64,000 nt of DNA from contig JNJK01000006.1 in assembly GCA_000701625.1 (NCBI GenBank), positions 62,001-126,000 of the forward strand, given 5' to 3'. Position numbers and translations under genes: made by a program. Position 1 is the first letter of the stretch. Every line of letters begins with the position of its first letter. The notes below the pieces were generated by a model. It searched no databases. It was not told the DNA's origin and saw nothing but the letters and a program-made list of their open reading frames with translations. Shown here one piece after another: positions 44,525 through 53,240 of this stretch. Source of the DNA: Lachnospiraceae bacterium MC2017 (GTDB lineage: Bacteria; Bacillota; Clostridia; Lachnospirales; Lachnospiraceae).

Positions 44525-44725
44525 ATGAGTGTTGAATATGAAAACATGCAAGTCGAAAAATGGGTAAATCTTGAGGACGTAGCAGTGCACTTAAGTTTAA
44601 GTCAAGATACAGTTAGATCATGGATTAAAGATGGAAAATTACCGTATTATAAGGCCGGAAAACGGTATAAATTCAAGATCTCTGAAGTTGATGAATGGGT
44701 TAGGGAAGGAAAAATAAAGGAGTAA
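44525..44725 (+). CDS. Small excisionase/MerR-like HTH protein
   Basis: A 66-residue DNA-binding protein of the HTH_17/excisionase type: WVNLEDVAVHLSLSQDTVRSW, shortened here to LEDVAVHLSLSQDTVRSW, then LPYYKAGKRYKF and DEWVREGKI. Such proteins are common upstream of type I restriction genes and in integrative elements. It lies 36 bases after one gene and 18 before the next, so it is probably the operon's own regulator. Confidence 0.82.
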   Translation: MSVEYENMQVEKWVNLEDVAVHLSLSQDTVRSWIKDGKLPYYKAGKRYKFKISEVDEWVREGKIKE

Positions 44726-44742
44726 TCAAGGGAGGGGTTGAG

Positions 44743-47025
44743 ATGAAGCCAAAGATGCAATCGGCGATAGAAAAAATTACATTAAATGATGCTACTTTTT
44801 CTGGTGAAGAAATAAATCCCTCATTTATAAATTTTTTCTATGGGAAAAATGGTGCAGGTAAGTCAACTATTGCTAGAACATTGAAGGATAATAAAGATGT
44901 TCAGTGGAAGAACGGAAAGACTGTATCTGATTATGATGTTTTAGTTTATGATACGGATTTCATAAATGCGAACCTTGCTAATTATGGTAATCTCGCAGGC
45001 GTTTTTACAGTATGCGAGACAAACATTGAAGCCCAAAAAAGAATAGATGAGTTAAGCGAACTAAAAAAAGATAAAATTGAGCAGTATGAATCAGTACTAG
45101 AAAATATAATAAAAAAGCAGGAGGAAAAAAATGCGGTTCTGGCAGAGTATCAAAATGATTGCTGGAAGCAAACAGAAAAAATAAGAATTGTGTTTGATCC
45201 GGTAATTACCGGAAAAAAGAAAAAGATATTATTTGCAGAGGAAATCCTATCGCTTACTCCAGTTGAACATGATTTTTCAAAACTGGAGTCTACAGTTAAT
45301 ACTATATTTTATGGTGATGATAAAAGATATGAAACGTATAAAAAGGCGAAAAAGGTAACATACACTTCATTGCCAGGATGTGAGTTGATGGGAAAGTCTA
45401 TTGCTAGTAGCAGTGAAACCCCTTTTGCTGATTTTATCAAGGCGTTAAATGCTACAGATTGGGTTCGTCAAGGTCATTCGCATTTTGCTGGAAAAACCGA
45501 TGAGAAATGCCCTTATTGTCAACAGAAATTACCGGCGAATTTTGAACAAGATATAGAGGCTTGTTTTGATGCACAATATCAAGAAGATATAGCTGAAATT
45601 ACAAGGTTTCAATCTGTGTATAAAAATGAAACAGCAGATATACTTAAAGTATTGCAGAATAACCTCAATGAAATAATGCCGGGATTGAAAACAGAAGACT
45701 ATCAGACAAAACTCAAAATGCTTAGCGACGCTATTACAATTAACGTACAAAGAATAGATGCGAAAGTTAAAGAGCCGACAAGCCTAGTATCACTTGAGGA
45801 TACTGATTCTCTGCTTTTTGAAATAGAAGCGATTATTGATAAATTTAATGAACAGATTAATTCCAGGAATGCCATTATTAGTGATATAAAAAATCAAAAA
45901 ATAAAATGTAGGACTGAAGTTTGGGAATATATAGCATATGTTCTCAAAGATACTGTACAGAAATATCGGGATGATATCACGAAGATAAATATGGATATTG
46001 AGGGATTAAATTCGCAGATGAAAACCCTGATAGCCGATGGTAAAAAAATAAATGAAGAAATAAGCGTTCTTAATAAAGAGTTAGTTAGTACCGAAGCAGC
46101 AATAGAGGGGATAAATCATATTATTCGAACTTCAGGTTTTCAGGGATTTAGTTTACGGGCAAAAGCTGGGGTTCAGAACACATATGAAGTAATTCGACCC
46201 GATGGTAGCATTGCAGATAAACTATCAGAAGGAGAAAGAAATTTCATTGCATTTTTGTATTTTTATCATTTGGTAAAGGGCAGTTTCAGCAGTGAGGAAG
46301 TAAAAGAAAAAATTGTAATTATAGATGATCCCGTATCAAGTATGGATAGCAGTGCTCTTTTTATCGTGGGTTCACTTGTCAGAATGATGATAGAGGTTTG
46401 CTATAACAATACTGATTATAGAAGCCCTAAAGTTGATGGGGATTACATAAAGCAGTTATTTGTGTTGACTCATAATGTTTATTTTCATAAAGAGATCACG
46501 CGACATCAAGAGAAACGTTATCATAGCGTAAATTTTTACATTATACGTAAGACGGATAATGTTTCAAGTGTTTCATTGTGCGTAAGACAAAGTCAGCGTA
46601 TTCCGACAGAGTCAGAAAACTATAATCCTATTCAGAATTCATACGCGGCTCTCTGGGATGAATATAAAGAACTAAAAACAGTTAATACGCTAACTAATGT
46701 CATCCGGAGAATATTGGAGTATTACTTTATACAGTTATGTGGTTATGAAGGTAATGATCTTCAGAAGTGTGTACTTGAAGAAAATAAAGATAAGTTTATT
46801 GATGAAGAAGATGGAAAGAAGCCAAATTATGACAGATATAACCTGGCTTCTGCTTTGATTTCATACATAGATGATAGCCCGGCTGTTATTAGTGATGGAT
46901 TAAATTTTATTGAGGACGGTACGGATATTGAGCAGTATAAAACGGTGTTTAGATTGATTTTTGAAGCAATGCACCAGGAACAGCATTATAAAATGATGAT
47001 GAATATTGAAGATGAAGAACAATGA
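44743..47025 (+). CDS. AAA_13-type ATPase with zinc hook (RloC-like)
   Basis: A 760-residue ABC-type ATPase: Walker A GKNGAGKST at 34-42, long coiled coils, a zinc-hook motif CPYCQQKLP at Cys256-Cys259, signature LSEGERNF near 494, Walker B VIIDDPVSSMDS near 527 and switch LTHNVYFH. This is the RloC/PrrC (AAA_13) layout linked to type I restriction. However, the anticodon-nuclease triad (R-x3-E-x7-H) is not complete at the C-terminus: RRILE is present but no His follows at the right place. The effector activity is therefore open. Confidence 0.82.
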   Translation: MKPKMQSAIEKITLNDATFSGEEINPSFINFFYGKNGAGKSTIARTLKDNKDVQWKNGKTVSDYDVLVYDTDFINANLANYGNLAGVFTVCETNIEAQKRIDELSELKKDKIEQYESVLENIIKKQEEKNAVLAEYQNDCWKQTEKIRIVFDPVITGKKKKILFAEEILSLTPVEHDFSKLESTVNTIFYGDDKRYETYKKAKKVTYTSLPGCELMGKSIASSSETPFADFIKALNATDWVRQGHSHFAGKTDEKCPYCQQKLPANFEQDIEACFDAQYQEDIAEITRFQSVYKNETADILKVLQNNLNEIMPGLKTEDYQTKLKMLSDAITINVQRIDAKVKEPTSLVSLEDTDSLLFEIEAIIDKFNEQINSRNAIISDIKNQKIKCRTEVWEYIAYVLKDTVQKYRDDITKINMDIEGLNSQMKTLIADGKKINEEISVLNKELVSTEAAIEGINHIIRTSGFQGFSLRAKAGVQNTYEVIRPDGSIADKLSEGERNFIAFLYFYHLVKGSFSSEEVKEKIVIIDDPVSSMDSSALFIVGSLVRMMIEVCYNNTDYRSPKVDGDYIKQLFVLTHNVYFHKEITRHQEKRYHSVNFYIIRKTDNVSSVSLCVRQSQRIPTESENYNPIQNSYAALWDEYKELKTVNTLTNVIRRILEYYFIQLCGYEGNDLQKCVLEENKDKFIDEEDGKKPNYDRYNLASALISYIDDSPAVISDGLNFIEDGTDIEQYKTVFRLIFEAMHQEQHYKMMMNIEDEEQ

Positions 47026-47093
47026 GATTTGGATTAAAGGTTGAAATAAAGTAACCAGGAGAATCCGAGAAAAGAGAAAAGGGGATAGCTGAC

Positions 47094-49526
47094 ATGCCTA
47101 TATTAAGTAAAAAGCAAATGTCAGAAGAAGATATAAAACTTAACTATATCACTCCGGCATTGCAGCCTGCTTGGAATAATTATATTACTATGGAGACCAA
47201 GATTACGGATGGAAAGATAAATCTCAAGGGTAATATGGTTTCTCGCAGCAAACCTAAATATGCGGATTATATACTATATCTAAATGATGGTAAGCCTATT
47301 GCTGTTGTAGAAGCAAAAGATAATAATCATATAGTTTCTTCCGGTCTTCAACAGGCAATGAGATATGCTATGATGATGGATTTACCATTTGCATATTCGT
47401 CTAATGGGGATGCCTTTTTTGAGCATGATTTTCTGACGGGAAAAGAACGTCAGATTCCTCTAGATCAATTTCCATCTCCTTCTGAGCTTAAATCAAGGTT
47501 ATTTGGTGAAGCGCAGGACAAGGAAATTGTTGATAATGCAGTGAAAGCCTTTAAGTCGGACTTAAATGTTTTGAAAAATATCGGTTTTACAGAAAAGGAA
47601 ATAGATAGTTATTATAAAGCTATAAGAATTGGGGAACAGGAGAAAAAAATTATTGATCAGCCTTATTATTCATCCCAGAATACTTATCCGCCAAGATATT
47701 ATCAGCGAAATGCTATTAATCGTACAGTTGAGGCGATAGCAAAGGGACAGCAGAGATTACTTCTTGTTATGGCTACTGGAACGGGTAAAACCTATACCGC
47801 TTTTCAGATAGTCTATAGATTACTACGTTCGGAGACTAAGAAGAGGATCTTATATCTTGCGGATAGAAATATTCTTGTTGATCAGAGTATACTTCAGGAT
47901 TTTGCTCCGTTGGAAAGGACAACTTATAAGATTGATTTTTCTGAAAAAGACTGTCTGAGAAAGATAGCGTCTCATGAAGTGAGCTTCGCACTGTACCATC
48001 AAATGGTTGGTAAGAATGACGAGGAACATTTCAGGCAGATTCCTGCGGGGTACTTTGATTTAGTTATAGTGGATGAGTGTCATAGAGGAAGTGCTAAGGA
48101 AGATAGTAAGTGGCGGAAAGTTCTAGAGTATTTTTCTTCTGCAACACAGATCGGAATGACGGCAACTCCAAAGGAGAGTGAGAAGGTCTCTAATATAGAT
48201 TATTTTGGAGATCCAATTTATATGTACAGCCTAAAACAAGGAATCGAAGATGGTTTCTTAGCGCCGTTCAAGGTCATCAATATAACATTGAATATTAGTG
48301 ATGGATGGAGACCATATAGAGGACAGCGAGATATCTTTGGTAATATAATTGAAGATCGTGTATACAACAATAGGGACTATGATTATACACATGGAGTTAT
48401 ACTTGAAGATCGTATAAATGAAGTTGCAAATGAAATCACAGAGTATCTAAAACAAACTGGGCGTATGCAGAAAACGATTGTATTCTGTGCTACAGAAGAT
48501 GCAGCAGAGAGAATGCGTATTGCTCTAATAAATTTGAACAATGATATGGTTGCCCAAAATCCTGATTATGTTGTTCGTATGACAGGAAAAGATGATTATG
48601 GAAAGAGTAAGCTCGGTTACTTTATTTCTGTTTCGTCTCCATATCCGGTAATTGCTACAACATCAGATTTGTTATCTACCGGAGCTGATTGTAAGATGAC
48701 AAAGCTTATTGTTTTAGACAAGATTGTTAATAGCATGACAATCTTTAAGCAGATTATTGGACGTGGGACACGAATTCGTGAAAAGGAAGGTAAGACGCAT
48801 TTTACAGTTATGGACTTTAGAGGTGTCACGCGATTGTTTGCTGATCCTGATTGGGATGGTCCTATTGAGCAGAATGATAAGTTTACTCATGCAGGAACAG
48901 AGACACATGAGAAGTCTCCGTATTCTCATGACCCTAATGATGCAATTGAGGTAGGAACGCCGATTGTAGATAAGGATGGGTGTAGAGTAAGGGTAATAAA
49001 TAAAACAGTATCTGTATATGACACGAATGGTCAATTGCTTCGGCAGGAAGATATTATTGATTATACGAGAACAAATATTAAGGGTGAGTATGCGTCACTA
49101 TCGGATTTCATTCGTAAATGGAAGTCTTCTGATAAGAAAGAGGAAATACGTAAAGCCCTTGCTGATATGAGTATTGATCTTGAGGCCTTGAAAAAAGACC
49201 AGAATATGATGGATGTTGATGACTTTGACTTTATTTGTTACGTTGCGTATGGTCAGAAGCCTCTAACAAGGAAAGAGAGAGCAAATAATGTAAAGAAGAG
49301 AGATTTCTTTTCTAAATATTCTGGAGATGCCCGTGCGGTTCTTGAAATACTTTTGGATAGGTATATGAATCAGGGTATTACAGAAGTTGAAGATATAAAG
49401 GTTCTTTCACTTGCTGATTTTGCTAATTATGGAAAACCAGCAAAAATAGTTAAACTTTTTGGGGGAAAGACTAAATATGAGACCGCCGTTAGAGAGCTTG
49501 AGGAAATGATATATGATGAAGCATAG
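47094..49526 (+). CDS. hsdR: Type I restriction enzyme, R subunit
   Basis: An 810-residue subunit: N-terminal nuclease with YADYILYL and VVEAKD (the PD-ExK core), then a translocase with ATGTGKT at about 227-233, VDECHRGS near 327, MTATP, and the late motif IIGRGTRIREK, and an EcoEI-type C-terminal domain. It moves DNA and cuts at a distance when sites are unmethylated. It lies 68 bases after the AAA_13 gene. Confidence 0.95.
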   Translation: MPILSKKQMSEEDIKLNYITPALQPAWNNYITMETKITDGKINLKGNMVSRSKPKYADYILYLNDGKPIAVVEAKDNNHIVSSGLQQAMRYAMMMDLPFAYSSNGDAFFEHDFLTGKERQIPLDQFPSPSELKSRLFGEAQDKEIVDNAVKAFKSDLNVLKNIGFTEKEIDSYYKAIRIGEQEKKIIDQPYYSSQNTYPPRYYQRNAINRTVEAIAKGQQRLLLVMATGTGKTYTAFQIVYRLLRSETKKRILYLADRNILVDQSILQDFAPLERTTYKIDFSEKDCLRKIASHEVSFALYHQMVGKNDEEHFRQIPAGYFDLVIVDECHRGSAKEDSKWRKVLEYFSSATQIGMTATPKESEKVSNIDYFGDPIYMYSLKQGIEDGFLAPFKVINITLNISDGWRPYRGQRDIFGNIIEDRVYNNRDYDYTHGVILEDRINEVANEITEYLKQTGRMQKTIVFCATEDAAERMRIALINLNNDMVAQNPDYVVRMTGKDDYGKSKLGYFISVSSPYPVIATTSDLLSTGADCKMTKLIVLDKIVNSMTIFKQIIGRGTRIREKEGKTHFTVMDFRGVTRLFADPDWDGPIEQNDKFTHAGTETHEKSPYSHDPNDAIEVGTPIVDKDGCRVRVINKTVSVYDTNGQLLRQEDIIDYTRTNIKGEYASLSDFIRKWKSSDKKEEIRKALADMSIDLEALKKDQNMMDVDDFDFICYVAYGQKPLTRKERANNVKKRDFFSKYSGDARAVLEILLDRYMNQGITEVEDIKVLSLADFANYGKPAKIVKLFGGKTKYETAVRELEEMIYDEA

Positions 49527-49618
49527 CCGGAATAAAGTATGAGTAGAAAGGGATATTCTCTCAGTTTATGACGTTTGCGGATGCATAAAAGATATTGAAT
49601 AAAAAGAGGTATGACAAG

Positions 49619-51139
49619 ATGGCGTTACAGTCAGGATTTGTAAAAAGAATTAGAGATATTATGCGCATGGATGCCGGTATTAACGGTGATGCACAAAGAA
49701 TAGAGCAGATGGTGTGGATGCTGTTCTTGAAGGTTTATGATGCAAAAGAAGATGATTGGGAACTGAATGAGGATAACTATGTTTCGATCATTCCAGAAGA
49801 TTGTAGATGGAGAAATTGGGCTGAAGCAGACGAGAATGGCCACTCTATGACCGGTGACAAACTACTGGATTTTGTTAACAATGTTTTGTTTCCAGTTCTC
49901 AAAGGTCAGGACGTAAAAGATGGTAAAAAAGTTATTTACAAGGGTATAAATGTAACACCAGATACACCGGTAAAAAAGGCTATTGTGAAGACTACCTTTG
50001 AGGATGCCAACAACTATATGAAGGATGGAGTTCACCTTCGACAGGTCATAGATGTAATTAATGAGATTGAATTTGATGATGTTAAGGAAAGTCATGATTT
50101 TGGGTTCGTATACGAAGAAATACTGAGAGACTTACAGTCTGCCGGATCATCTGGTGAATTCTACACTCCGAGAGCGGTGACAGATTTCATGGCGCTTATG
50201 ATCAAGCCTAAGATGGGTGAAAAGATGGCTGACTTTGCCTGTGGTACAGGTGGATTTATTACATCATGGCTCGGTCAGCTTTCTAAACAGGTTGTTGATG
50301 TAGATGACCAGAAAGCATTGGATAATAGTATCTATGGTATTGAAAAGAAACCATTCCCGTACCTTTTATGTATTACAAATATGCTTCTTCATGATATCGA
50401 AGTCCCGAAGATATATCATGAGAACTCTTTGAGGCATAATCTTCTTGATTATACCGACGACGATAAATTTGATGTTATCTTGATGAATCCTCCTTATGGC
50501 GGTCATGAGGATAAGTCAATCCAGAGTTTTTTTCCGGATGATCTTACGTCATCAGAGACAGCAGATCTTTTTATGTCAGTAATAATGTATCGCCTTAAGA
50601 GGAATGGTAGAGCTGCAGTGGTTGTTCCGGATGGATTCTTATTCGGGCTTGATAATGCAAAGGTAGCAATAAAGACAAAGCTTCTTACAGAGTTTAACCT
50701 GCATACTGTTATCAGATTGCCGGGATCAGTGTTCAGCCCTTATACATCTATTACCACAAACCTTCTGTTCTTTGATAATAAGAAGCAGACTACAGAAACA
50801 TGGTATTACAGAGTTGATATTCCTTCAGACAGAAAACATTTTTCAAAGACGAAGCCGATGGAATTAAAACATTTTGATGATTGTATAGATTGGTGGAGTG
50901 ATAGAAAACCGATTGACCTTGAGGACGGTCCGAAGGCGAAGTGTTATGAAAGAGACTTCCTTTTGAAGGATCGGGGTTGTAATCTTGATCTTTGCGGTTT
51001 TCCACATGAAGAGGAAGAAGTATTGTCTCCTTTAGAAACCATTCAGAGCTATCAGGAAAAGAGAACCACCCTTAATGCTGAAATAGATAAAGTTCTTGCT
51101 GAACTTGAAGCATTGTTGCCAGGAGGTGTTATAGAATGA
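49619..51139 (+). CDS. hsdM: Type I restriction enzyme, M subunit
   Basis: A 506-residue N6-adenine methyltransferase with the SAM motif DFACGTGGF near 207 and catalytic NPPY at 290 (VILMNPPYGG). It protects host DNA and forms the core with HsdS. The start at 49619 follows AAGAGG; a TTG frame is open to 49595. Its stop overlaps the hsdS start (ATGA). Confidence 0.95.
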   Translation: MALQSGFVKRIRDIMRMDAGINGDAQRIEQMVWMLFLKVYDAKEDDWELNEDNYVSIIPEDCRWRNWAEADENGHSMTGDKLLDFVNNVLFPVLKGQDVKDGKKVIYKGINVTPDTPVKKAIVKTTFEDANNYMKDGVHLRQVIDVINEIEFDDVKESHDFGFVYEEILRDLQSAGSSGEFYTPRAVTDFMALMIKPKMGEKMADFACGTGGFITSWLGQLSKQVVDVDDQKALDNSIYGIEKKPFPYLLCITNMLLHDIEVPKIYHENSLRHNLLDYTDDDKFDVILMNPPYGGHEDKSIQSFFPDDLTSSETADLFMSVIMYRLKRNGRAAVVVPDGFLFGLDNAKVAIKTKLLTEFNLHTVIRLPGSVFSPYTSITTNLLFFDNKKQTTETWYYRVDIPSDRKHFSKTKPMELKHFDDCIDWWSDRKPIDLEDGPKAKCYERDFLLKDRGCNLDLCGFPHEEEEVLSPLETIQSYQEKRTTLNAEIDKVLAELEALLPGGVIE

Positions 51140-52596
51140 CTCCTGAACAATTAAAAGCGAGTATACTTCAGTGTGCTATACAAGGAAAACTTGTTGAACA
51201 GAGGTCTGAGGATGGTACTGCGGAAGAATTATATCTGAAGATACAAAAGGAAAAGCAAGATCTTGTTAAAGCGGGAAAGATTAAAAAGGAAAAATCTTTG
51301 GCAGACATTGCGGAGGATGAGGTCCCTTTTGATATACCGGAAACATGGAAATGGGTATATTTACAGAGTGTCTCATATATAAACGGTGGGTATGCTTTTA
51401 AGAGTGCAGATTATACTACGAACGGCGTTCGTGTAGTAAGAATATCTGACTTTAACGAAGAGGGGTTTGTTAATACCAAAATAGTTAGACACCCATTTTC
51501 AGAAGATTTAAGTCCGTATTTATTAAATGAGGGTGATATCCTTTTATGTATGACAGGCGGTACAGTTGGGAAGAGTTATTTCGTGGAAAAGCTCCCTGAA
51601 AAAATGATGACAAATCAGAGAGTTGCCACGATAAAAAGTCTTTGTAATATACAAGAGTATGTTAAGTATGTAATTCTTTCTCCTATAACACAGAGAGTAA
51701 TACAGCATAGCAAAAACTCCACAAATGATAATATCTCTATGGATACCATAAACGGTTTTTTAGTTCCCCTCCCTCCAGAAAAAGAGATTGCAAGAATTAT
51801 TCAGAGAATAAAAGAGTGTCTTACGTATGTTGACCGCTATGCCGAGGCTTATGAGAAGATGGAACAGTTCAATGCCAAGTTCCCGGAAGATATGAAGAAA
51901 TCCATCCTGCAATATGCAATCCAAGGCAAATTGGTGGAGCAGAGACCGGAAGAAGGAACAGCAGAAGATCTTTATCAGCAGATTCAGGAAGAAAAGAATA
52001 AGCTGATTAAAGAAGGAAAAATCAAAAAAGAAAAGTTGTATGCGGAAATAACAGACGATGAGATACCGTTCGACATACCAGAAAGCTGGAAGTGGGCATA
52101 TGTTGGAGAAACATGTTTAGGGTTCGAGTATGGTACAGCCAAAAAATCACAAAAAAATGGTAATCGTATCGTATTACGTATGGGCAACATTCAGAAAGGT
52201 AAAATAATATACGATAATCTTGTCTACTCAGATGATGAAGAGGATATAAAGAAATATAATCTTAAAAAAGGAGATCTTTTATTTAACCGGACGAACAGTA
52301 AAGAGTGGGTTGGAAAAACAGCAATATACTTAGGTGAGAAACCTGCAATTTATGCTGGTTATTTAGTAAGATTTAGACCGATATTAATAGATAGTCAATA
52401 TCTTAATTACGTTATGCAGACAAGGTATTATTGGGAGTTTTGTCAGCAAGAAAGAACAGATGCAATAGGACAATCAAATATTAATGCACAAAAGCTAAAG
52501 AAATTCATGTTTCCATTACCGCCGCTTGGAGAACAACGTCGAATTGTAGCGAAGATAGAAGAACTTCTTCCATATTGTGAGCAATTAATAAAATGA
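51136..52596 (+). CDS. hsdS: Type I restriction enzyme, specificity subunit
   Basis: A 486-residue subunit with two target-recognition domains. Each half opens with the same conserved helix: SILQCAIQGKLVEQR at the start and SILQYAIQGKLVEQR near residue 255, each followed by FDIPE-x-WKW; each half ends in PLPP and a long helix. The halves recognise the two parts of a bipartite site, which cannot be predicted here. The near-repeat at protein level allows domain exchange. Confidence 0.95.
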   Translation: MTPEQLKASILQCAIQGKLVEQRSEDGTAEELYLKIQKEKQDLVKAGKIKKEKSLADIAEDEVPFDIPETWKWVYLQSVSYINGGYAFKSADYTTNGVRVVRISDFNEEGFVNTKIVRHPFSEDLSPYLLNEGDILLCMTGGTVGKSYFVEKLPEKMMTNQRVATIKSLCNIQEYVKYVILSPITQRVIQHSKNSTNDNISMDTINGFLVPLPPEKEIARIIQRIKECLTYVDRYAEAYEKMEQFNAKFPEDMKKSILQYAIQGKLVEQRPEEGTAEDLYQQIQEEKNKLIKEGKIKKEKLYAEITDDEIPFDIPESWKWAYVGETCLGFEYGTAKKSQKNGNRIVLRMGNIQKGKIIYDNLVYSDDEEDIKKYNLKKGDLLFNRTNSKEWVGKTAIYLGEKPAIYAGYLVRFRPILIDSQYLNYVMQTRYYWEFCQQERTDAIGQSNINAQKLKKFMFPLPPLGEQRRIVAKIEELLPYCEQLIK

Positions 52597-52608
52597 TAAG
52601 GAGGTAAC

Positions 52609-53187
52609 ATGGCAATTATACAAGAAGCATTTGATATTCCGGAAGATATTGCAACCGGTTTAGCAACCGGTTTATTTCGGCGAATTGGAGGAGTGATTCG
52701 TTATGCTGTAGGTGAAAAAAAAGGACAGATAGTTACATTTCTCGAACCTGTTGCAATTACACAAGATCAAGAAGCGACTCTAACCATAGTGGATAAGGCT
52801 TTGGAATTTGGAAAACAGCATAAAAAACTTATGATAGGTGCTGCAGTTGTTGCAGGTACTGCTGCGGTAGGAGGAGGCATTTATGCTGGGATTACAGCTT
52901 ATAAAAGAAATAAATTTCAAAAAGTTTTTAAGAGATATATTGAGGCAGTAAGATCTGGTGACTTAAATGTTGAAATTATTGAGGAACTCGAATCAGTATT
53001 GTCAAATATGAAAACAGTAAATATGAAAGCGGACGAATTAGCGCTTTTAATTGGTCATATTCGTGATTATACTTTGAGACTTGCTGAAAACAACAACATT
53101 GACGTTGAAATAAAGGAGACGGATACGTCGATCATAGACTTGAAGCAGTATCTTGAAACACAAAAGAGTATATTAAAGTCTGCTTAA
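52609..53187 (+). CDS. Unknown membrane-associated protein after hsdS
   Basis: A 192-residue protein, not recognised. It starts with an amphipathic stretch (PEDIATGLATGLFRRIGG), has one strong membrane segment of small residues (LMIGAAVVAGTAAVGGGIYAG, quoted here only as AAVVAGTAAVGGGIYAG, near 85), and ends in charged helices. It follows hsdS by 12 bases with AAGGAGG, so it is the last gene of the run. A membrane-disrupting effector or anchor is possible but unproven. Confidence 0.6.
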   Translation: MAIIQEAFDIPEDIATGLATGLFRRIGGVIRYAVGEKKGQIVTFLEPVAITQDQEATLTIVDKALEFGKQHKKLMIGAAVVAGTAAVGGGIYAGITAYKRNKFQKVFKRYIEAVRSGDLNVEIIEELESVLSNMKTVNMKADELALLIGHIRDYTLRLAENNNIDVEIKETDTSIIDLKQYLETQKSILKSA

Positions 53188-53200
53188 CAGCAATAAACGT

Positions 53201-53240
53201 AAAAAGCTAGAACCAGTTTTGTGACTGGTTCTAGCTTTTT
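53201..53240. terminator. Bidirectional terminator between defence and phage-type genes
   Basis: AAAAAGCTAGAACCAGT (53201-53217) and ACTGGTTCTAGCTTTTT (53224-53240) form a 17-pair stem with A- and T-runs on either side; it serves both convergent transcripts. Confidence 0.96.

Noticed and set aside
41277-47025. Septu (PtuA-PtuB) system from the HNH protein and the AAA_13 ATPase
   Set aside because: The two genes are 2.7 kb apart, with four genes between them, one on the opposite strand; Septu pairs are adjacent.
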